Part shown: piece after piece, positions 1 to 12,265 of the stretch
Layout: every line of letters starts with the position of its first letter
How positions within the stretch are numbered: the first letter of the stretch is position 1
Source: Helicostylum pulchrum
Lineage: Eukaryota > Mucoromycota > Mucoromycetes > Mucorales > Mucoraceae
Direction: 5' to 3'
Length of the DNA stretch: 64,000 nucleotides
NCBI GenBank assembly: GCA_025677825.1
Contig: JAIXMO010000009.1
Span: forward strand, 310,001-374,000
Program-made: the position numbers and the translations under genes
The notes under the pieces: generated by a model
Databases searched by the model: none
What the model saw: only the letters and a program-made list of their open reading frames with translations
Told to the model about the DNA's origin: nothing

Positions 1-1330
1 TCAATTGATCCGTATTAGAAACACAAGTCACCAGATAGACCATCGAAATCACAACACCCACAGTTGCACTCCAAAAGAACCACAAGCGGTGTACACCGGC
101 CTTTCGTTGAAGTATATCACTCAAGGTACCGAAAACGGCACGGGATCCACAATTGGCTATACTAAACATGGATACATGCAAGTTACGTAAATGCTGAGCA
201 TCACTGACACTGATATCAGGAGGAGACAAGGTTGTTAACAATTGTCCGATGTTGGCTAAATAAACATAGCCTAGACCAAGTACAACTAATAATGAAAGTG
301 CCAATGAATAACCTACAGGGTCTAAAAAGAAGGCAATACCAGACACAGTTGGTTCTTCTTCTTCTTTTTGTAGCTGTTGCTGTTGTTGATGGTAGGCCAT
401 TTTTTTAATCAGTAAAACATTATCAGCGGAAGGAACAACATTTTTAGATAAAAGTGGTCTAGACTCTTCTTCTTCTTCTTCTTCTTCAAATCGAGTGGAT
501 GATGTACTAAAACTACTGATACTCTCAGCGTACCGATGTTGGTTCAAGTTTTGTGTAACAACTTCATCTTGAATCATCAAGTCAGTGGATAGATCCACCA
601 CTATTTCATCACGCTGTAAAGGACCCAACACAAATGAACCGAGAAATGAGATAACAGAAATAATACAACCAATAAACAGCAAGAAATCAAATGTGCTGTT
701 ATCTTGTTCGTCTGGCGCGGCCTTAAAGTACTTGTCGTTAATCTGAGAGAATACAAGTCCACTCATACCTAATGAAGCACTGGTAAGTCCCATACTCATA
801 CCTCGATGAGATTTAAAATTATGCGCCTACATAATTGTGTGTTATTAAAGTTTGATCTACTTTTTTTTTTGGGGGGCTAAATATTTTACCTGTGAATCAA
901 GGGAACAAATGTACGAAGCAGCACCAGCAAAACCAGTGCATGCCAAGTAGATTGAACATAACATATAATGACTTGATAGATATCCTGCATAAGTCTGGGC
1001 TAACAAGAATAGACCAGTAAAAGCAGAAAATGAAGCAATTCTCAAGGTGCTAATTATAGATATATAAATATTTTTGTTTTTTTTTGTACGTTAAAATATT
1101 ACTCACTTTTTAATGCCTAGGTTTTCCACTAGCCAGGCATTCAGTGGACCAGAAAATGAAACACCAACAAAAGTAGCTGTACTGACCATACTATTTTCAA
1201 TGCCATTCCAACCAAACTTGTCTGCTAACGAAGTACCATACGTAGGATAAACGTACTGAGGACCTGATACATTCGCAACTGCCAATGCAGCGATAAACGA
1301 TAAAATCAATGTCTTTTTATTTTCAATCAT
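1..1330 (-). CDS. MCH1-like major facilitator transporter (3' end off the window)
   Basis: Multi-exon minus-strand gene starting at the ATG at 1328-1330 and running off the left edge. Exons are about 1106-1330, 889-1045 and 1-830, joined by short GT-AG introns. The first exon gives a membrane segment followed by a glycine/proline-rich stretch with the motif GPQYVYPTYG, then several hydrophobic segments. A long acidic, polar loop (about 360-650) follows, with an EEEEEEE run and a Q-rich patch, and then more membrane segments including SRAVFGTLSD. This is the architecture of the nodulin-like/MCH1 branch of the major facilitator superfamily: two six-helix halves with a large cytoplasmic loop. 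The family is usually vacuolar or plasma-membrane; the substrate cannot be read from sequence. The exact family member is an inference. Confidence 0.8.
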
Positions 1331-1679
1331 TTTTTTTTTTGCCTAAAAGTGTGGGGAAAATACAAAAAAAAAAGAACGAAAAAAAGGGAAAATAAATGCC
1401 TTTTATATCAATAATTCAAAAACATTCTGCATGAAACGATTGGTGTATTTTATTTTTTATATAGAAAAAGCTATAAAGATCACCCGGCTGTTAAGTTTTT
1501 TTTTTCCCTTTTATTTCCCTTTAAAGTAAAAAAAAAAAAAAACTGACCCTGTTCACCCTTTCTCTCTCTCCTTACTAAAAATCATATGAACACACTTGAG
1601 AATTAAGAAAATCATTCCAGGCTATTTTTATTTGTTGTAATAAAAACACGAGAATGAATCAACTATAAAGAAAAAAAAC

Positions 1680-2147
1680 TTATTTTTGGGCCTTGAGAAC
1701 CTTCTTGACAATCTTTTGCTCTTCAATCAAGAAAGCACGGACAATACGGTTTCTGACACAGTGAGCACAACGAGAACCACCATAGGCACGAGAAACGTGC
1801 TTGTTGGTCTTGGAGACAGTAGCGAACTCACGAGGACGAAGGGCCTTGATCTATATTTTCATTACGTTAGTTTTTTCTTTTTGTTGTTGCTTTAATGTAA
1901 AACTTACACCAGCGAGAGCTTCTCCACAGTCACCACAACGAGGAGCCTTTACGGGCTTCTTTTCGTATTGGTAGACAAGCTTTCCACCTAATTTAATTTT
2001 ATAAGTCTAAAACATTCCATTTTCACACACAATTTAATTTTCTTTTTTTAAAAAAAAAGATTCTTTACCGGGAGTCTTGACAGCGCGAACACGGTTGGAA
2101 CGGGTGTTGTAAGAACAACGACGTCTATATGTAAGTCTCTGAGCCAT
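1680..2147 (-). CDS. RPL34: 60S ribosomal protein eL34
   Basis: Three exons on the minus strand, with introns at 1851-1907 and about 1990-2070, both GT-AG. The protein starts [20 protein letters not shown] and ends in a basic tail, KVLKAQK. It contains the [10 protein letters not shown] and [11 protein letters not shown] segments carrying the two CxxC pairs typical of eL34. Length (about 115 residues) matches the family. Component of the large cytosolic ribosomal subunit. The upstream T-tract (2200-2222) and pyrimidine-rich leader are usual for ribosomal protein promoters in this group. Confidence 0.96.
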
Positions 2148-2489
2148 TGCTGATAATTATCTATATTTTTTTTTTGTTGGTTTTGGTATATGTAAAAAGA
2201 GTTTTTTTTTTTTTTTTTTTTAGTCAATCCATCCTCGTATCAAGTTCGTTCAATATTGCTATTTTTTAAAAAAATAATCCATCCATACCTCCCAAATGCA
2301 GCAATAGAATGAAAGGGAAGATTCATCTTTTGTTTCCCCCTCCTCGACTGTAATTTCTTTGTTACGGACTTGGGACACCCATTAAACCTTTTTAAAAACA
2401 CTACAATTTGTATGTAAACTCTAACCAGTCCGGACCGGGTAATACTTTCTGTATCTCACTCCGATTATTTCGTGTGTGTAATGCAGTTT

Positions 2490-3074
2490 TTATTTATTAT
2501 TTGGTTTTAAAGTTGGCAAAGCTTGAGGTACTTCAGGAAACTGCAAAGTCTTTAATTTGGCTGTAGCTTCCTTGGTTTGAATCTTCTTTTGGTATTCTCT
2601 TTGGCGTAAATAAAAGTAATCTTTTTGAATGATAAATCGAATAGGTTGTTGCGTTGTAGGAGATGTAGGTGCAGACGTAGGTGCAGACGTAGGTGCAGAA
2701 GTAGGTTCCTCTTTCTTTTCCTCTTCTTCCTTTTTATCGTCCTTACCATCTTCTTCTGATTTCTTTGGTGCTCGCCATGATTTCCAAGCAGATCCAATAC
2801 TAGAGACTAGCTCTGTCACACTGTCGCTCTCTACCGGTCTATCATTTACCACTTGTTTTTTGGACTCTATTGCACTCTTTGGTTTTGGTCCGCCTACCTT
2901 TGTACAGAAATTGAAATCGCCAAGATGACTTCTGCAAATGTAGAACCAGTCTGTATTGCTGTTATCTGCAGAAGTTAAAACTACTCCTGTGAATTTATTA
3001 CATATAAAACAAGGTCTTTCCTGTGTTGTTAAACGAGCAATGTAAAGGTTTTGTAAACGCTGTATTGACGACAT
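2490..3074 (-). CDS. VFA1: Vps4-associated protein 1 (Vfa1)
   Basis: Intronless 194-residue protein. The N-terminus has an IARLTTQERPCFICNK zinc-binding segment followed by ADNSNTDWFYICRSHL, the Vfa1 signature (C-x2-C with C-x2-H). A long charged low-complexity middle with K/E blocks and an SAPTSAPTSAPTS repeat follows, then a basic C-terminal tail. In yeast Vfa1 binds the AAA ATPase Vps4 and stimulates endosomal ESCRT-III recycling. The ATG at 3072-3074 (MSSIQRLQ) is preferred over 3122, because the extra 16 residues are a phenylalanine/leucine run from a U-rich leader and the family begins just before the zinc-binding part. Confidence 0.85.
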   Translation of the reverse strand: MSSIQRLQNLYIARLTTQERPCFICNKFTGVVLTSADNSNTDWFYICRSHLGDFNFCTKVGGPKPKSAIESKKQVVNDRPVESDSVTELVSSIGSAWKSWRAPKKSEEDGKDDKKEEEEKKEEPTSAPTSAPTSAPTSPTTQQPIRFIIQKDYFYLRQREYQKKIQTKEATAKLKTLQFPEVPQALPTLKPNNK

Positions 3075-3267
3075 TATAAGAAGAATGAAAGAAAGCAAAA
3101 AAAAAAAGAATTTGTGTTTCAAAAAAACTTTTTTTTTTTTTGTAGTTGCACCATTATCATAGCACTGACCTTGTGATCTTATTTATTAAATAATTCCCTT
3201 TTTTTCTTCTTTTCCTTCTTTCTTCTCTTTTTTTTTTACTTTCTTGTTTTTTGTTTATTTTAAAAAA

Positions 3268-4257
3268 ATGAACAATAATAATAATAATTCAGATATGATT
3301 GATATGCAGGACAAGATAGGTTACGTCGATACAGGTCCGACACTGCAACCACATAACGCACCGTACCAACCCGTCGCTACTTCTACGTCGGCACACTTGA
3401 TAATTAAAGAACCTAAACCGCAAAGACAACTAAACATCCCCACCGAACCCAAAAAAAAGATAAACGGATACAACCATAACAAGCCAGAACCCGTTGAAGC
3501 ACTACCACCACAACCACAACCACAACCACAACCAGTTCGAACCGAAAAGAATGTAGAAAAACGAGTATCATACGAACCTACTGAAAGGAGCCCCCGATAC
3601 ACTAACCGTGAAGAGATAAAAGAAATGATGGTTCATAAATTATACGAATTAGCAGACATGTTAAAGTCATTAAATATAGACGAACCAACAACAACAACAA
3701 CATACGGTCCAAGACCAACTCCTTCAAAATCAGACCCACAACAACAAATAAAGAGGCGACCAAGTAAAGGAAAAAACCCTTCTCCTGAAAGTAATAGACA
3801 TGCGTATAATAAGAGTCTGGAATATAACGAACCAATTTATACGCATCGACCTTATTATTCCTATTACGATCATCCTCGACAACAACAACAACAACAACAA
3901 GAGGTAATTTATGATGACGAGTATTATGAAGAACCTTATACTGCTGCTGCTCCGTATTTTCGACCTCAGTCTTCTACATACGTACCACGACCTCGTAGAA
4001 AATCATATAGTAATCTAAGAGACGAAGACCAACAGCGACAGCAACAGCAGCAGCAGCAGCAGCATGCTAGACTGGGAAGAAAGACATCTCGAAATAATTT
4101 AGGTAGGCATGCAAGACCACCACCACCGCCACAGCAGCAGCCTCAGGTTACATATGACCCAAGGTATGATTCATATCAACAAGATAGGATACCACCACCT
4201 AGTAGATACCACCCATCTTATTATCATCAAGCTTATTCTCCAGATGATTACTATTAA
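3268..4257 (+). CDS. Disordered proline/glutamine-rich protein, unknown function
   Basis: Single-exon ORF of 329 residues from the ATG at 3268-3270; an upstream in-frame TTG at 3244 is not a plausible start. It has an asparagine run at the start, a QPQPQPQP repeat, several poly-Q tracts (around 3885-3900 and 4040-4063), a PPPPP stretch and many tyrosines near the C-terminus. One short helix-prone part (REEIKEMMVHKLYELADMLK, about residues 115-135) may be the only folded or interaction segment. No recognisable domain. The composition suggests a scaffold or condensate-type protein; this is inference only. Confidence 0.7.
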   Translation: MNNNNNNSDMIDMQDKIGYVDTGPTLQPHNAPYQPVATSTSAHLIIKEPKPQRQLNIPTEPKKKINGYNHNKPEPVEALPPQPQPQPQPVRTEKNVEKRVSYEPTERSPRYTNREEIKEMMVHKLYELADMLKSLNIDEPTTTTTYGPRPTPSKSDPQQQIKRRPSKGKNPSPESNRHAYNKSLEYNEPIYTHRPYYSYYDHPRQQQQQQQEVIYDDEYYEEPYTAAAPYFRPQSSTYVPRPRRKSYSNLRDEDQQRQQQQQQQQHARLGRKTSRNNLGRHARPPPPPQQQPQVTYDPRYDSYQQDRIPPPSRYHPSYYHQAYSPDDYY

Positions 4258-4332
4258 ATGCATTTTACAGTGTATTTTATTTATATACAAACATGAAATA
4301 AATAAATAAATAAAAAAAAAAAATTATTACTA

Positions 4333-7300
4333 TTATTGGTCTTCAAGAAACTCTTTTACACTATATATATAAAAAAATTGTAAGCCAAAAATTACATACG
4401 TATACAAATTTATGTGCGTGTATATACCTTGGTGCAACACTCTTGGTCTTTAACAAAGTTTCTTTCCACTCTTGTTCCGGACTGGACAAAAAGGTAATAG
4501 CGCCACCACCACCCACCGACACCTCTACGAGCCTTGTCTCCGCCTTTGTATTTGCAACCGCAGTTCTTATCACGACATTAAAATCTGCGCTTCCATTTAA
4601 AGAAAAGTACCCCAAACAGCCTGAATAAACACCGCGCGGTTTATGGTTTTCCAACTGATCTAGTAACTGTACCGATCTTAATTTAGGCGCGCCTGTCATG
4701 GACCCAGGCGGGAAACATTTTTGTATTGCCTCTACACTATTGACGCCAGGTTGAAGTGTACCGCGTACTGTAGACACTAAATGGTGCACCTTTTCGTACG
4801 TCTCAACGTGCATCAGTTTAGGTACACGTACTGTACTGGGTGTACATACTTGTGCTAAATCGTTACGAATAAGATCTACAATCTATTTTATACACAGTGT
4901 AAATAAATAAAAAAAAAACAACAGATAATAAATAATACTTGCCATTAAATTTTCGGCTCTTTCTTTTACATCTTGCCATAACTGTTGTTTACGTTCTTCG
5001 TCCAACTTGCTCATGGTTTCTTGACACAGTACACCGTAATCACAACCACCTTCCTCACACACACACTTCAGCACACGCGCTACGGTGCCTTTAATCGGTT
5101 TCATTTCAGCTACATGGTCCTTGTCGACCTTTAAAAACCGTTCGGGACTAGAAGACAGTAAACCCAAGTTATCAAACATCATCAACGCGGAAAACGGCGC
5201 AGGGTTGTTCTTTCTTAAATACCGTGTGTATAATCTCCACAGTGTAGGATCGCTATTCTTTGTTGAAATGTGTTTGGGCAGCGTTAATCGAAATCGGGTA
5301 GTCAAGCAAATCTCGTAGGCTTCTCCTTCGCGGATCATGTCGACGCACTGCTCAATGGTGTTCAAGTAGTCTTGGTGGTCTACGTCGGGTGTAAATACGT
5401 CGTTGGCAATAGCGACGTTGACAGAGGGCGTAGGCGTGGTACATGCGGACGACGCAGGTGTTAAACTGATGAATTCGTCAGCTAGTTTTCGTCGACGTAG
5501 GGTCTCTGCTGTACACAAGATGTTTCGCTCTTGTTGGTTGATCCATACCATCGCCTCTTGCAAGTGAGTAAACCCAACTTGGTTTAATACCTCGTTGCTG
5601 GGTTCGGATTTTTTCACTAGGCAACAAATATAGATTTTGCGTTCAACTTGATCAAATACCAAGAACCGATCCACAAACTGAAACGCAGCGTCTGGTTCTT
5701 CCACACATTTACAGCAGCCGACGGATCCGTGGTTTTGGCAATGACAGAGCTGCTGCTCAGGGGTTACGTAACCCTCTAAACTCTCTCGCTTCATCTCGTA
5801 CCCAAAGTACCCCATCAGTCCAGCCTGGAACTCTAGATCAGGTACGGTTTTAGAAGGACCTTCTACTCGCGTGCATTTGACATGCTGAGCGTCTGTCAAT
5901 AGACCGGATACATAGTCAAAGAAGGTTGTGCCTAGTGTAAGTTTGGTTTCTTGGTTTTGTCGGTTGATCATGGTCAGTTGTTTATGTAGTGTGGAGTATG
6001 TAAATCGAATAGCGGGGTCGGTGGAGAGAACAGACATGCGTGAGTAAGGTGAGGAACGTCGGCTGCTGTCTAACCAGCCAATGTAGTGGTCGCCTTGTGT
6101 AGATAGCAGCTCGTCGACGTAGGATTCAGGGTCTACCCAGCTAGGACAGCTAGATTTAATGTACAGTTCAAATTTAGTGCTGTTGTGTGTTGGATCTGAG
6201 TGGTTGAGTTTAGGTAGTGCTGCAGAGTAAGATAACAATGTAGTATTGAGAGGAGATGTTGAAAGTGGTCGATTCTATATACAACAAGAACAAAGTCAGC
6301 AATAATAACAAAAAAAAAGATAAAAAGTTACTTACGGTATTTGTCATCCAACGCCATGTCTCGACTTGGAAATTATGTATCATTTTAGCGCCGTGTTCTG
6401 TAGACACAGACTCCGGGTGAAACTGAACCCCCCAAATAGGCACACGTTTATGCTGAAAGGCCATGATGGTGACTTGATCAGTTTGGCTATCCGGGATGGT
6501 ATGGTCTAAGAAATGGTTACGTACTTCTTGAGTTTGTTCGTCTTGGCTGTCTTCCAAGAACCGAGCGTTTTTTAAAGCGTCCATATCCGCATCGTTTTCA
6601 TAACAAAATGCAGTAAGTAATAAATCCTCTGGTAACGCTATTAGCAGTAGCAGATTAGTTTGTTGGAGATTAGAAATACGATAAGCAAAAAAAAAAACTT
6701 ACAGTCTTTTTCTACAATAAGTGAGTGGTATCGAACAGCCCAAAATGGAGTGGGGCAGGTATGTAGTATATCTTTGTAGGTGGATTCACTAGTTTCTTTT
6801 ACATGCACTTTTGACATACGACCATGCATAATTCTAGGAGCATGAATTACCTATTATACATTTTAATAACCAAAAAAAAAAAAAAAAAGCAGTAATTTTT
6901 AAGTGTGTGTGTGTGTGTGTGTGTGTACCTTTCCGCCAAATATATGTCCAATGCCTTGATGGCCTAAACATACACCAAATATAGGACGATGGCATTCTAC
7001 TTGATCTGGATCCAATTGAGCTTGTAATAATTGTGTACAAATACCAAAATCCTGTAGAAACATAATTTAATCCTGTTGTACCTTTTTTGTTGTTGTTGGT
7101 GTACTTACGGAATTTCTTTCAGGTCTTCCAGGACCGGGAGAAATAATAACGTTGTCAAAATAAGGTAACACATCTTTTTTAAATGCTTCCCTACAGAGAA
7201 AAAGATAAATAAACAAAAAAAACAAAAACAAGTTTAAGAGTTTGTTTTTCTTTCTTTTTTTACCAAGTAAACTGGTCATTGCGAATGACAACTACTTGAG

Positions 7301-7382
7301 TTTGGGTAGGAAAAAGTTGTAGCAAGTTGAAGGTATAAGAGTCATAATTGTCAATAATAAGCGTTTTGATATGTTGTATCAT
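4333..7382 (-). CDS. ABZ1: Para-aminobenzoate (aminodeoxychorismate) synthase, fused PabA-PabB
   Basis: Multi-exon minus-strand gene. It begins MIQHIKTLIIDNYDSYTF at 7382 and ends, after a last 67-bp intron (4361-4427), with SVKEFLEDQ and the stop at 4333. The N-terminal half is a class I glutamine amidotransferase: IISPGPGRP, GVCLGHQG (catalytic Cys) and WGVQFHPESVSTEHG (catalytic His/Glu). The C-terminal half is the chorismate-binding domain: SSSPERFL, MKPIKGTVAR, IVDLIRNDL, GSMTGAPK and RGVYSGCLGY. Lysine in PIKGT is the residue that marks PabB-type enzymes over anthranilate synthase. The enzyme makes 4-amino-4-deoxychorismate from chorismate and glutamine, for folate synthesis. An insertion with paired cysteines (CHCQNHGSVGCCKCVEEPD) lies in the PabB N-lobe. 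The intron before IVDLIRNDL uses a GC donor. A (GT)12 microsatellite lies in the intron at 6903-6926. Confidence 0.93.
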
Positions 7383-7602
7383 ACTGAAAAAATAAAAGAG
7401 GGTAAAGAAAGCTTAAAAAAAAAAAAGATGGTCTTTTAAAAAAAAGATTTTGATGGGGGACGATTTAAACATGATTGGTGGAACAGTGTAAAAAACTTGT
7501 GCAATCAGCTTCCAGTCACAATTTCAGTTGTTTATTCAAGATATATCTCATCTCTCTTTTTTTTTATTTTTTATTTTTTTTTATTTCTTTTTCTTTTTCT
7601 TT

Positions 7603-9045
7603 TTAAGATGGAGGGACAGAATCATAACTCCAAATCCTTGCTCGATTATCACCAGATCCAGTTGCAAATAATGGTCTTCTACCAGGACTTGTAGCAACCG
7701 ATATCACTAAATAACAATTCAGTTGAATAAAAAAGAATATAAACATTGTGTGCTGTATAATAATTTTACCTGAATTCTTATGGCCTTGTAACATAAATTG
7801 TGTTTGACCGGTTCGAGGATCCCAGAATTGAACACTTCTATCCTTTGATCCAGACACGATCCAACGGTCATCGGGAGTGGTAGCTACTGAAAGTACAAAG
7901 TCCTTATGACCTGAAAATACCTGAATACAGGGATTCTTTGCTCTATCACCACCCAATTGCCACAACCTTAAAGTTTTATCCAAACTACCACTGATCAAGG
8001 TTTTACCATCTGGCATAAACGCAACGGAATAAACACTATCTTTATGTCCTTCTAATCTTTCCAACAGTGTACCATTAGCCGCATCCCAAACGCGTACGAT
8101 TTTATCTAAACTTCCAGCGGCTACGAGGCGACTATCGGGGGAGATGGCAATACTGGTAACGCCAGGATCACTTTGATCGACTTCGTTGATACGTAAAGTA
8201 TGTAAACATTTTGCGTCTAACCAATCCCAAATTCGAGTTGTACGATCTCCCGATCCCGAAACTAAAATACGGCCGTCACGACTAAACTCAAGTGAATAAA
8301 TATCTTGCTCGTGTCCAGATAAAACGCAACGAATACGTGTCTTTGCGATTTCCCAAATCTAAATAGGGTTTAATTAAAATTCTGCGTGCGCGTACACATA
8401 CAAAAAACTTACTCTAATTCTTCTATCTTCTGCACCTGTTGCTAAATATTTACCATCTGGACTAAAACTAACGGATCTGATATATAAATCTCCATCTCTG
8501 CCTGCACTTTCATCTTGAAGTACACTATTTACCACACAAAATAAATAAATAAATAATTTGTAACAAACAAACAAAACAAAAAAAATACTTTACGCTACAC
8601 GTGTAGAGGTCACGGTATCATAAATATAAGTGGCTTGATTACACCCAGCAGCTAAAAATCTACCGTCCATACTAAACTTGACACAACATACAACACTATC
8701 ATGATCTAATGTATGAACTAAATCGACCTTGAGGTATCTTGGTACTTTAGGATTGAATCTATGGTAAAAAAAAAGTTAACAGGAGATAATATAAGGAGAG
8801 AAAAAGAGATATATGAATATTACAATGCAAACCAATCTTGTCCCTCAACTTTCATATTAGCAGGAACGGATTCAGGATCCAGATCACTCAATCCGATAGG
8901 ATTGGAAGGTTGTGAAGGCAATGGTTTATTTAGTGATCTCACGTTATTATTGACGACTTGAACAGCAGCGGGAGGAGGACCAAAATGAGGAACGTTTATA
9001 AGTGGAGAGCCCGTAGAAATCAATGGTGGGGGTGGTGGAGGTGGC

Positions 9046-9078
<33 letters not shown>

Positions 9079-9533
9079 GGTTTCATCGTTTCGGGTACAG
9101 GTACGTTACTATATCCACCATGTTGCATTTGATCTAATTGTAATCTCAATCTAGAAATTTCTTCTTCATATCTATTTTTTTTTTTCTATATTAGTACACG
9201 TACAAATTTCTGTATGTTTAGAAGCTAACACGTAACTGTTTCTTTAATACTTGTTGAGTCCTTTCTAAATCCAATAAAGTTTGTTGAAATATATTCATTT
9301 CTTGTATTTGACTATTGACTATATATGACGTATATATATTTTTTGGTATCAATTTTTTTTATTTTTTATTTTTTGGATTTTTTCATACCTTTGTGTTCAT
9401 ATTCGTCTCTTTGGTTTTTAGTTAATTGAGCATCTTGACTAAGTTGATCGTATTCGACTTTAATAGCCTCTAATAACTCCAATAATCGTGTTTGGTTAGC
9501 TGGAACCATAGGTCGATGGTTATATACAGACAT
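7603..9533 (-). CDS. TUP1: Tup1-family WD40 transcriptional corepressor
   Basis: Multi-exon minus-strand gene from the ATG at 9531-9533 to the stop at 7603. The N-terminus ([20 protein letters not shown]) and following helix match the Tup1 tetramerisation domain that binds Ssn6/Cyc8. A low-complexity linker with poly-Q and poly-P (8995-9075) follows. The C-terminal half is a seven-bladed WD40 propeller with repeats such as [32 protein letters not shown] and [13 protein letters not shown]. It acts in the nucleus as a corepressor recruited by sequence-specific factors. Intron positions are approximate; two small exons between 9150 and 9360 were placed by frame only. Confidence 0.92.
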
Positions 9534-9678
9534 GATGTCGTCAATAAGAATAAAGAGGAAAAAAAAAGAAAAAAAAGGAGAAAAAAAAAAAAGGGTGTAT
9601 TTATTTGAGATTAAAACGTGGGAACACAAACAAAATAGTTAATTGGGGGAATAGTTGTTATTGTTGTTTGCCTATCGG

Positions 9679-10308
9679 TTATTCTAATTTATCCAAATGA
9701 TCCAGTCTTGTCAAGACAACATTTTTACTAGTCTCTTCAATTTCACCAGCTAAAAACACCTCATCCAAAATAGCATACACCTATTATTTTTCTCTTGTTA
9801 GTTTCACTTTTTTTTTAAGTAACCTCATCCCAGTTTTACCTTGTAGAAATTAAATACTAAATCTAATTCACAAACATTTCCAAAGAATGCATCCAATACC
9901 TCTACAAAAAAATGAATGGCTTCTAAATACGATAACTCGTTATCGTTAGCATCTACACAAACACAAAAGAAGAGTCCAGCATAACGACGATATACAATTT
10001 TATAATTTCGAAACTACATGAACAAATTAAAAACCAAGCAAGGGAGATTTTTTTAAAAAATATACCTCAACAAAGTTACTTTGATGCTTTTGATCTCTCG
10101 GTGCAATAAGTCGATGAACTTCTCCTTTAAGCTTTATTTTTTCTTCATCCTCATAAGGAACATACCACTTTGCTAATCTCGTTTTACCTTGACGATTTTG
10201 AACTAGAATAAATCTAAGCTACAAAAAGAAAAAAAAGTCTGAATTATAATGCATTTTTTTTAAAAAATACTTTTTTTGTTGCAGTGTACATTTATATATT
10301 AGTACCAT
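9679..10308 (-). CDS. APS2: AP-2 complex subunit sigma
   Basis: The spliced protein reads [20 protein letters not shown], then [20 protein letters not shown], then [20 protein letters not shown] and [12 protein letters not shown]. This is a near-textbook AP-2 sigma (about 142 residues; longin fold). It is part of the clathrin adaptor for endocytosis at the plasma membrane. Stop at 9679; introns around 9783-9840, 10017-10063 and 10220-10305. The only consistent 5' end is a first exon holding just the ATG (10306-10308), spliced to the exon that starts LRFIL at about 10219; the donor would be GTACTA, so the start is less certain than the rest. Confidence 0.9.
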
Positions 10309-10413
10309 TTAAAAAAAAAAAACGAGAGAGAGAGAAGAAAAAGAACAAGAAAAGTACATAGAAAAAAAAACATGTGTAATTTTAACAGTTTTAAACTACC
10401 GCAGGTGTATGCT

Positions 10414-12265
10414 TTATTTACGCTTTTGAACCATTACTTTCATACCATTCAACATGGGTAAAGTTAATGATACTTGATAAGTGATATCTTGTCCAGCAAC
10501 CAGGCTAAACTTGTATCTCTTGACAAGGAAAATAATTGCAACTAAAGCTTCTAATGTAGCCAAGTTTTGACCCAAGCATACTCTAGGTCCAGCATGAAAA
10601 GCTAAAATAAAATAAAATAAATTAGTTTTTTGTATTGTACAGAAATATGTAAGTTATACTTTACCAGGCCATTGTCCTTGAGATTCTCTCTTAAGATCAC
10701 CATTTTCTTTAATCCAACGCTCAGGTCTGAATACTTTAGCATCTGCACCCCACACGTTTTCACTACGACCTTGTGCATAAGGACACCACAAGATATAATC
10801 GCCTTTACGAATTCGAGTACCATCAGGCCAGATATCGTCATTTAAGGCATACTTTTGATTTAAAGGTACAGAAGGATAGAGTCTTAAAACTTCATAGAAT
10901 ACAGCATGAGCATATGTCATATCCTTGATCACTTCGTACAATGCAGAAGAATCGTGCATCACGTCGTCAGTAATATATTGGTTAATTTCATTCAATAACT
11001 TTTCTTCTACACGAGGGTGACAAAGCAACATATAGAATGTCCAAGAGAGTGCCTGAGCAGTGGTATCACGACCAGCAACGACAAAGTTTAAGACGGTATC
11101 ACGAAGTTCATCGTTATTTAAGAGTTCACCCTTTGCGTTACGAGCGTCCATAAAACGAGATAATAAATCTTTGTGTACTTCACCGTTGGCAATTTGAACA
11201 CGTCTCTTTTCAGTAACTTCTCTGGCAAAGGAATCAACGACGTTCAGGTTTTTGCTCATGCTTTGTTTCCAAGGCATAGTAATACTCATGATACGTTCGG
11301 TGATGGGCCAGATGGGGTTGACAAAACGTTGGAAAGTGGTCTTTTGGGCTTCATCAAATGCAGCAGCAAAAGGAACTTTTCCTTCTGTTGCTTGAGCGTG
11401 TAAGTGAACACCAAATCCTAATCTAAAATAATCATGAGTCAAAAAGAAGAAGAAAAAAAAATGGTTCGTTGTATGTAAACTTACAAAATAAAGGAATCAA
11501 GTGTAAACTTGAACATGACTTCATGGAAATCAACTACTTGATTTTCATCTGCGGCTTTATCCCAAATATGACTTGACATGAAATCAATTTCTTCTACGAA
11601 AACACTAAAATTCAGCGTAAGTACAAAAAAGTAATATTATAACAGATATTTTAAATAATTTACTCTGTGAATTGATCACGGAAATTCTTGACGTTAAATA
11701 TATGACTAGCAGTTTTACGTTGATACTTCCAATCTTCACCATTAGCATTGAAAATACCATTGCCAAACATATCTACCATGGAAGCATGGAATTCAGGTCC
11801 CTTGATATAATTCTCAAAATTATCTATTACAAAAAAATGTTACAAAAAAATGTTACATAAGGGTATTTTTTGATTGGTGCACGTATAAAACTTACGTTTC
11901 AATAAATGTTCTACATTTTTAGGGTCCAATGTAGCAACATGGCGAGGAATACCAAGAGCAGACATAGTGCTATATATTTAATCACAATTAGTGTGTGCTT
12001 GCTTTAACAATAATAAAAAATAATAAATATTTTACAGTGTCATTTCATCTAATTCATTAAATCCAGCCAATAAAAAATCATGCATTTGATCTTTATATTG
12101 AATCAAAAGTGGCAAGTTACCAACTAAAGGCCAACCAGATTGTGTCTTAATACCTTCACGTCTTTCATCAAATACAGCACGATCATTATAAATAGCACCT
12201 AATACAGCTACGCCTGCTAAAGCAGCACCGCCGATATATTGAAAAACTGGGTTACTTGTAGTCAT
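10414..12265 (-). CDS. Cytochrome P450 monooxygenase
   Basis: Multi-exon minus-strand gene from the ATG at 12263-12265 to the stop at 10414, about 510 residues. It starts with a hydrophobic membrane-anchor stretch, then a GWPLVGNLP proline-rich hinge. The I-helix is AGRDTTAQALSW, the K-helix ExxR motif is EVLR, the PERW segment is FRPERWI, and the heme loop is FHAGPRVCLGQN with the cysteine ligand. The AGRDTTA and PNxK-like features put it near the CYP86 clan (fatty acid/alkane hydroxylase relatives such as CYP52), but family assignment needs a search. ER membrane enzyme. The divergent neighbour is ATP1; the Fanzor transposon now separates them. Confidence 0.92.

Noticed and set aside
2552..2797. 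Lysine- and leucine-rich minus-strand ORF
   Set aside because: Frame shadow of the low-complexity part of VFA1.
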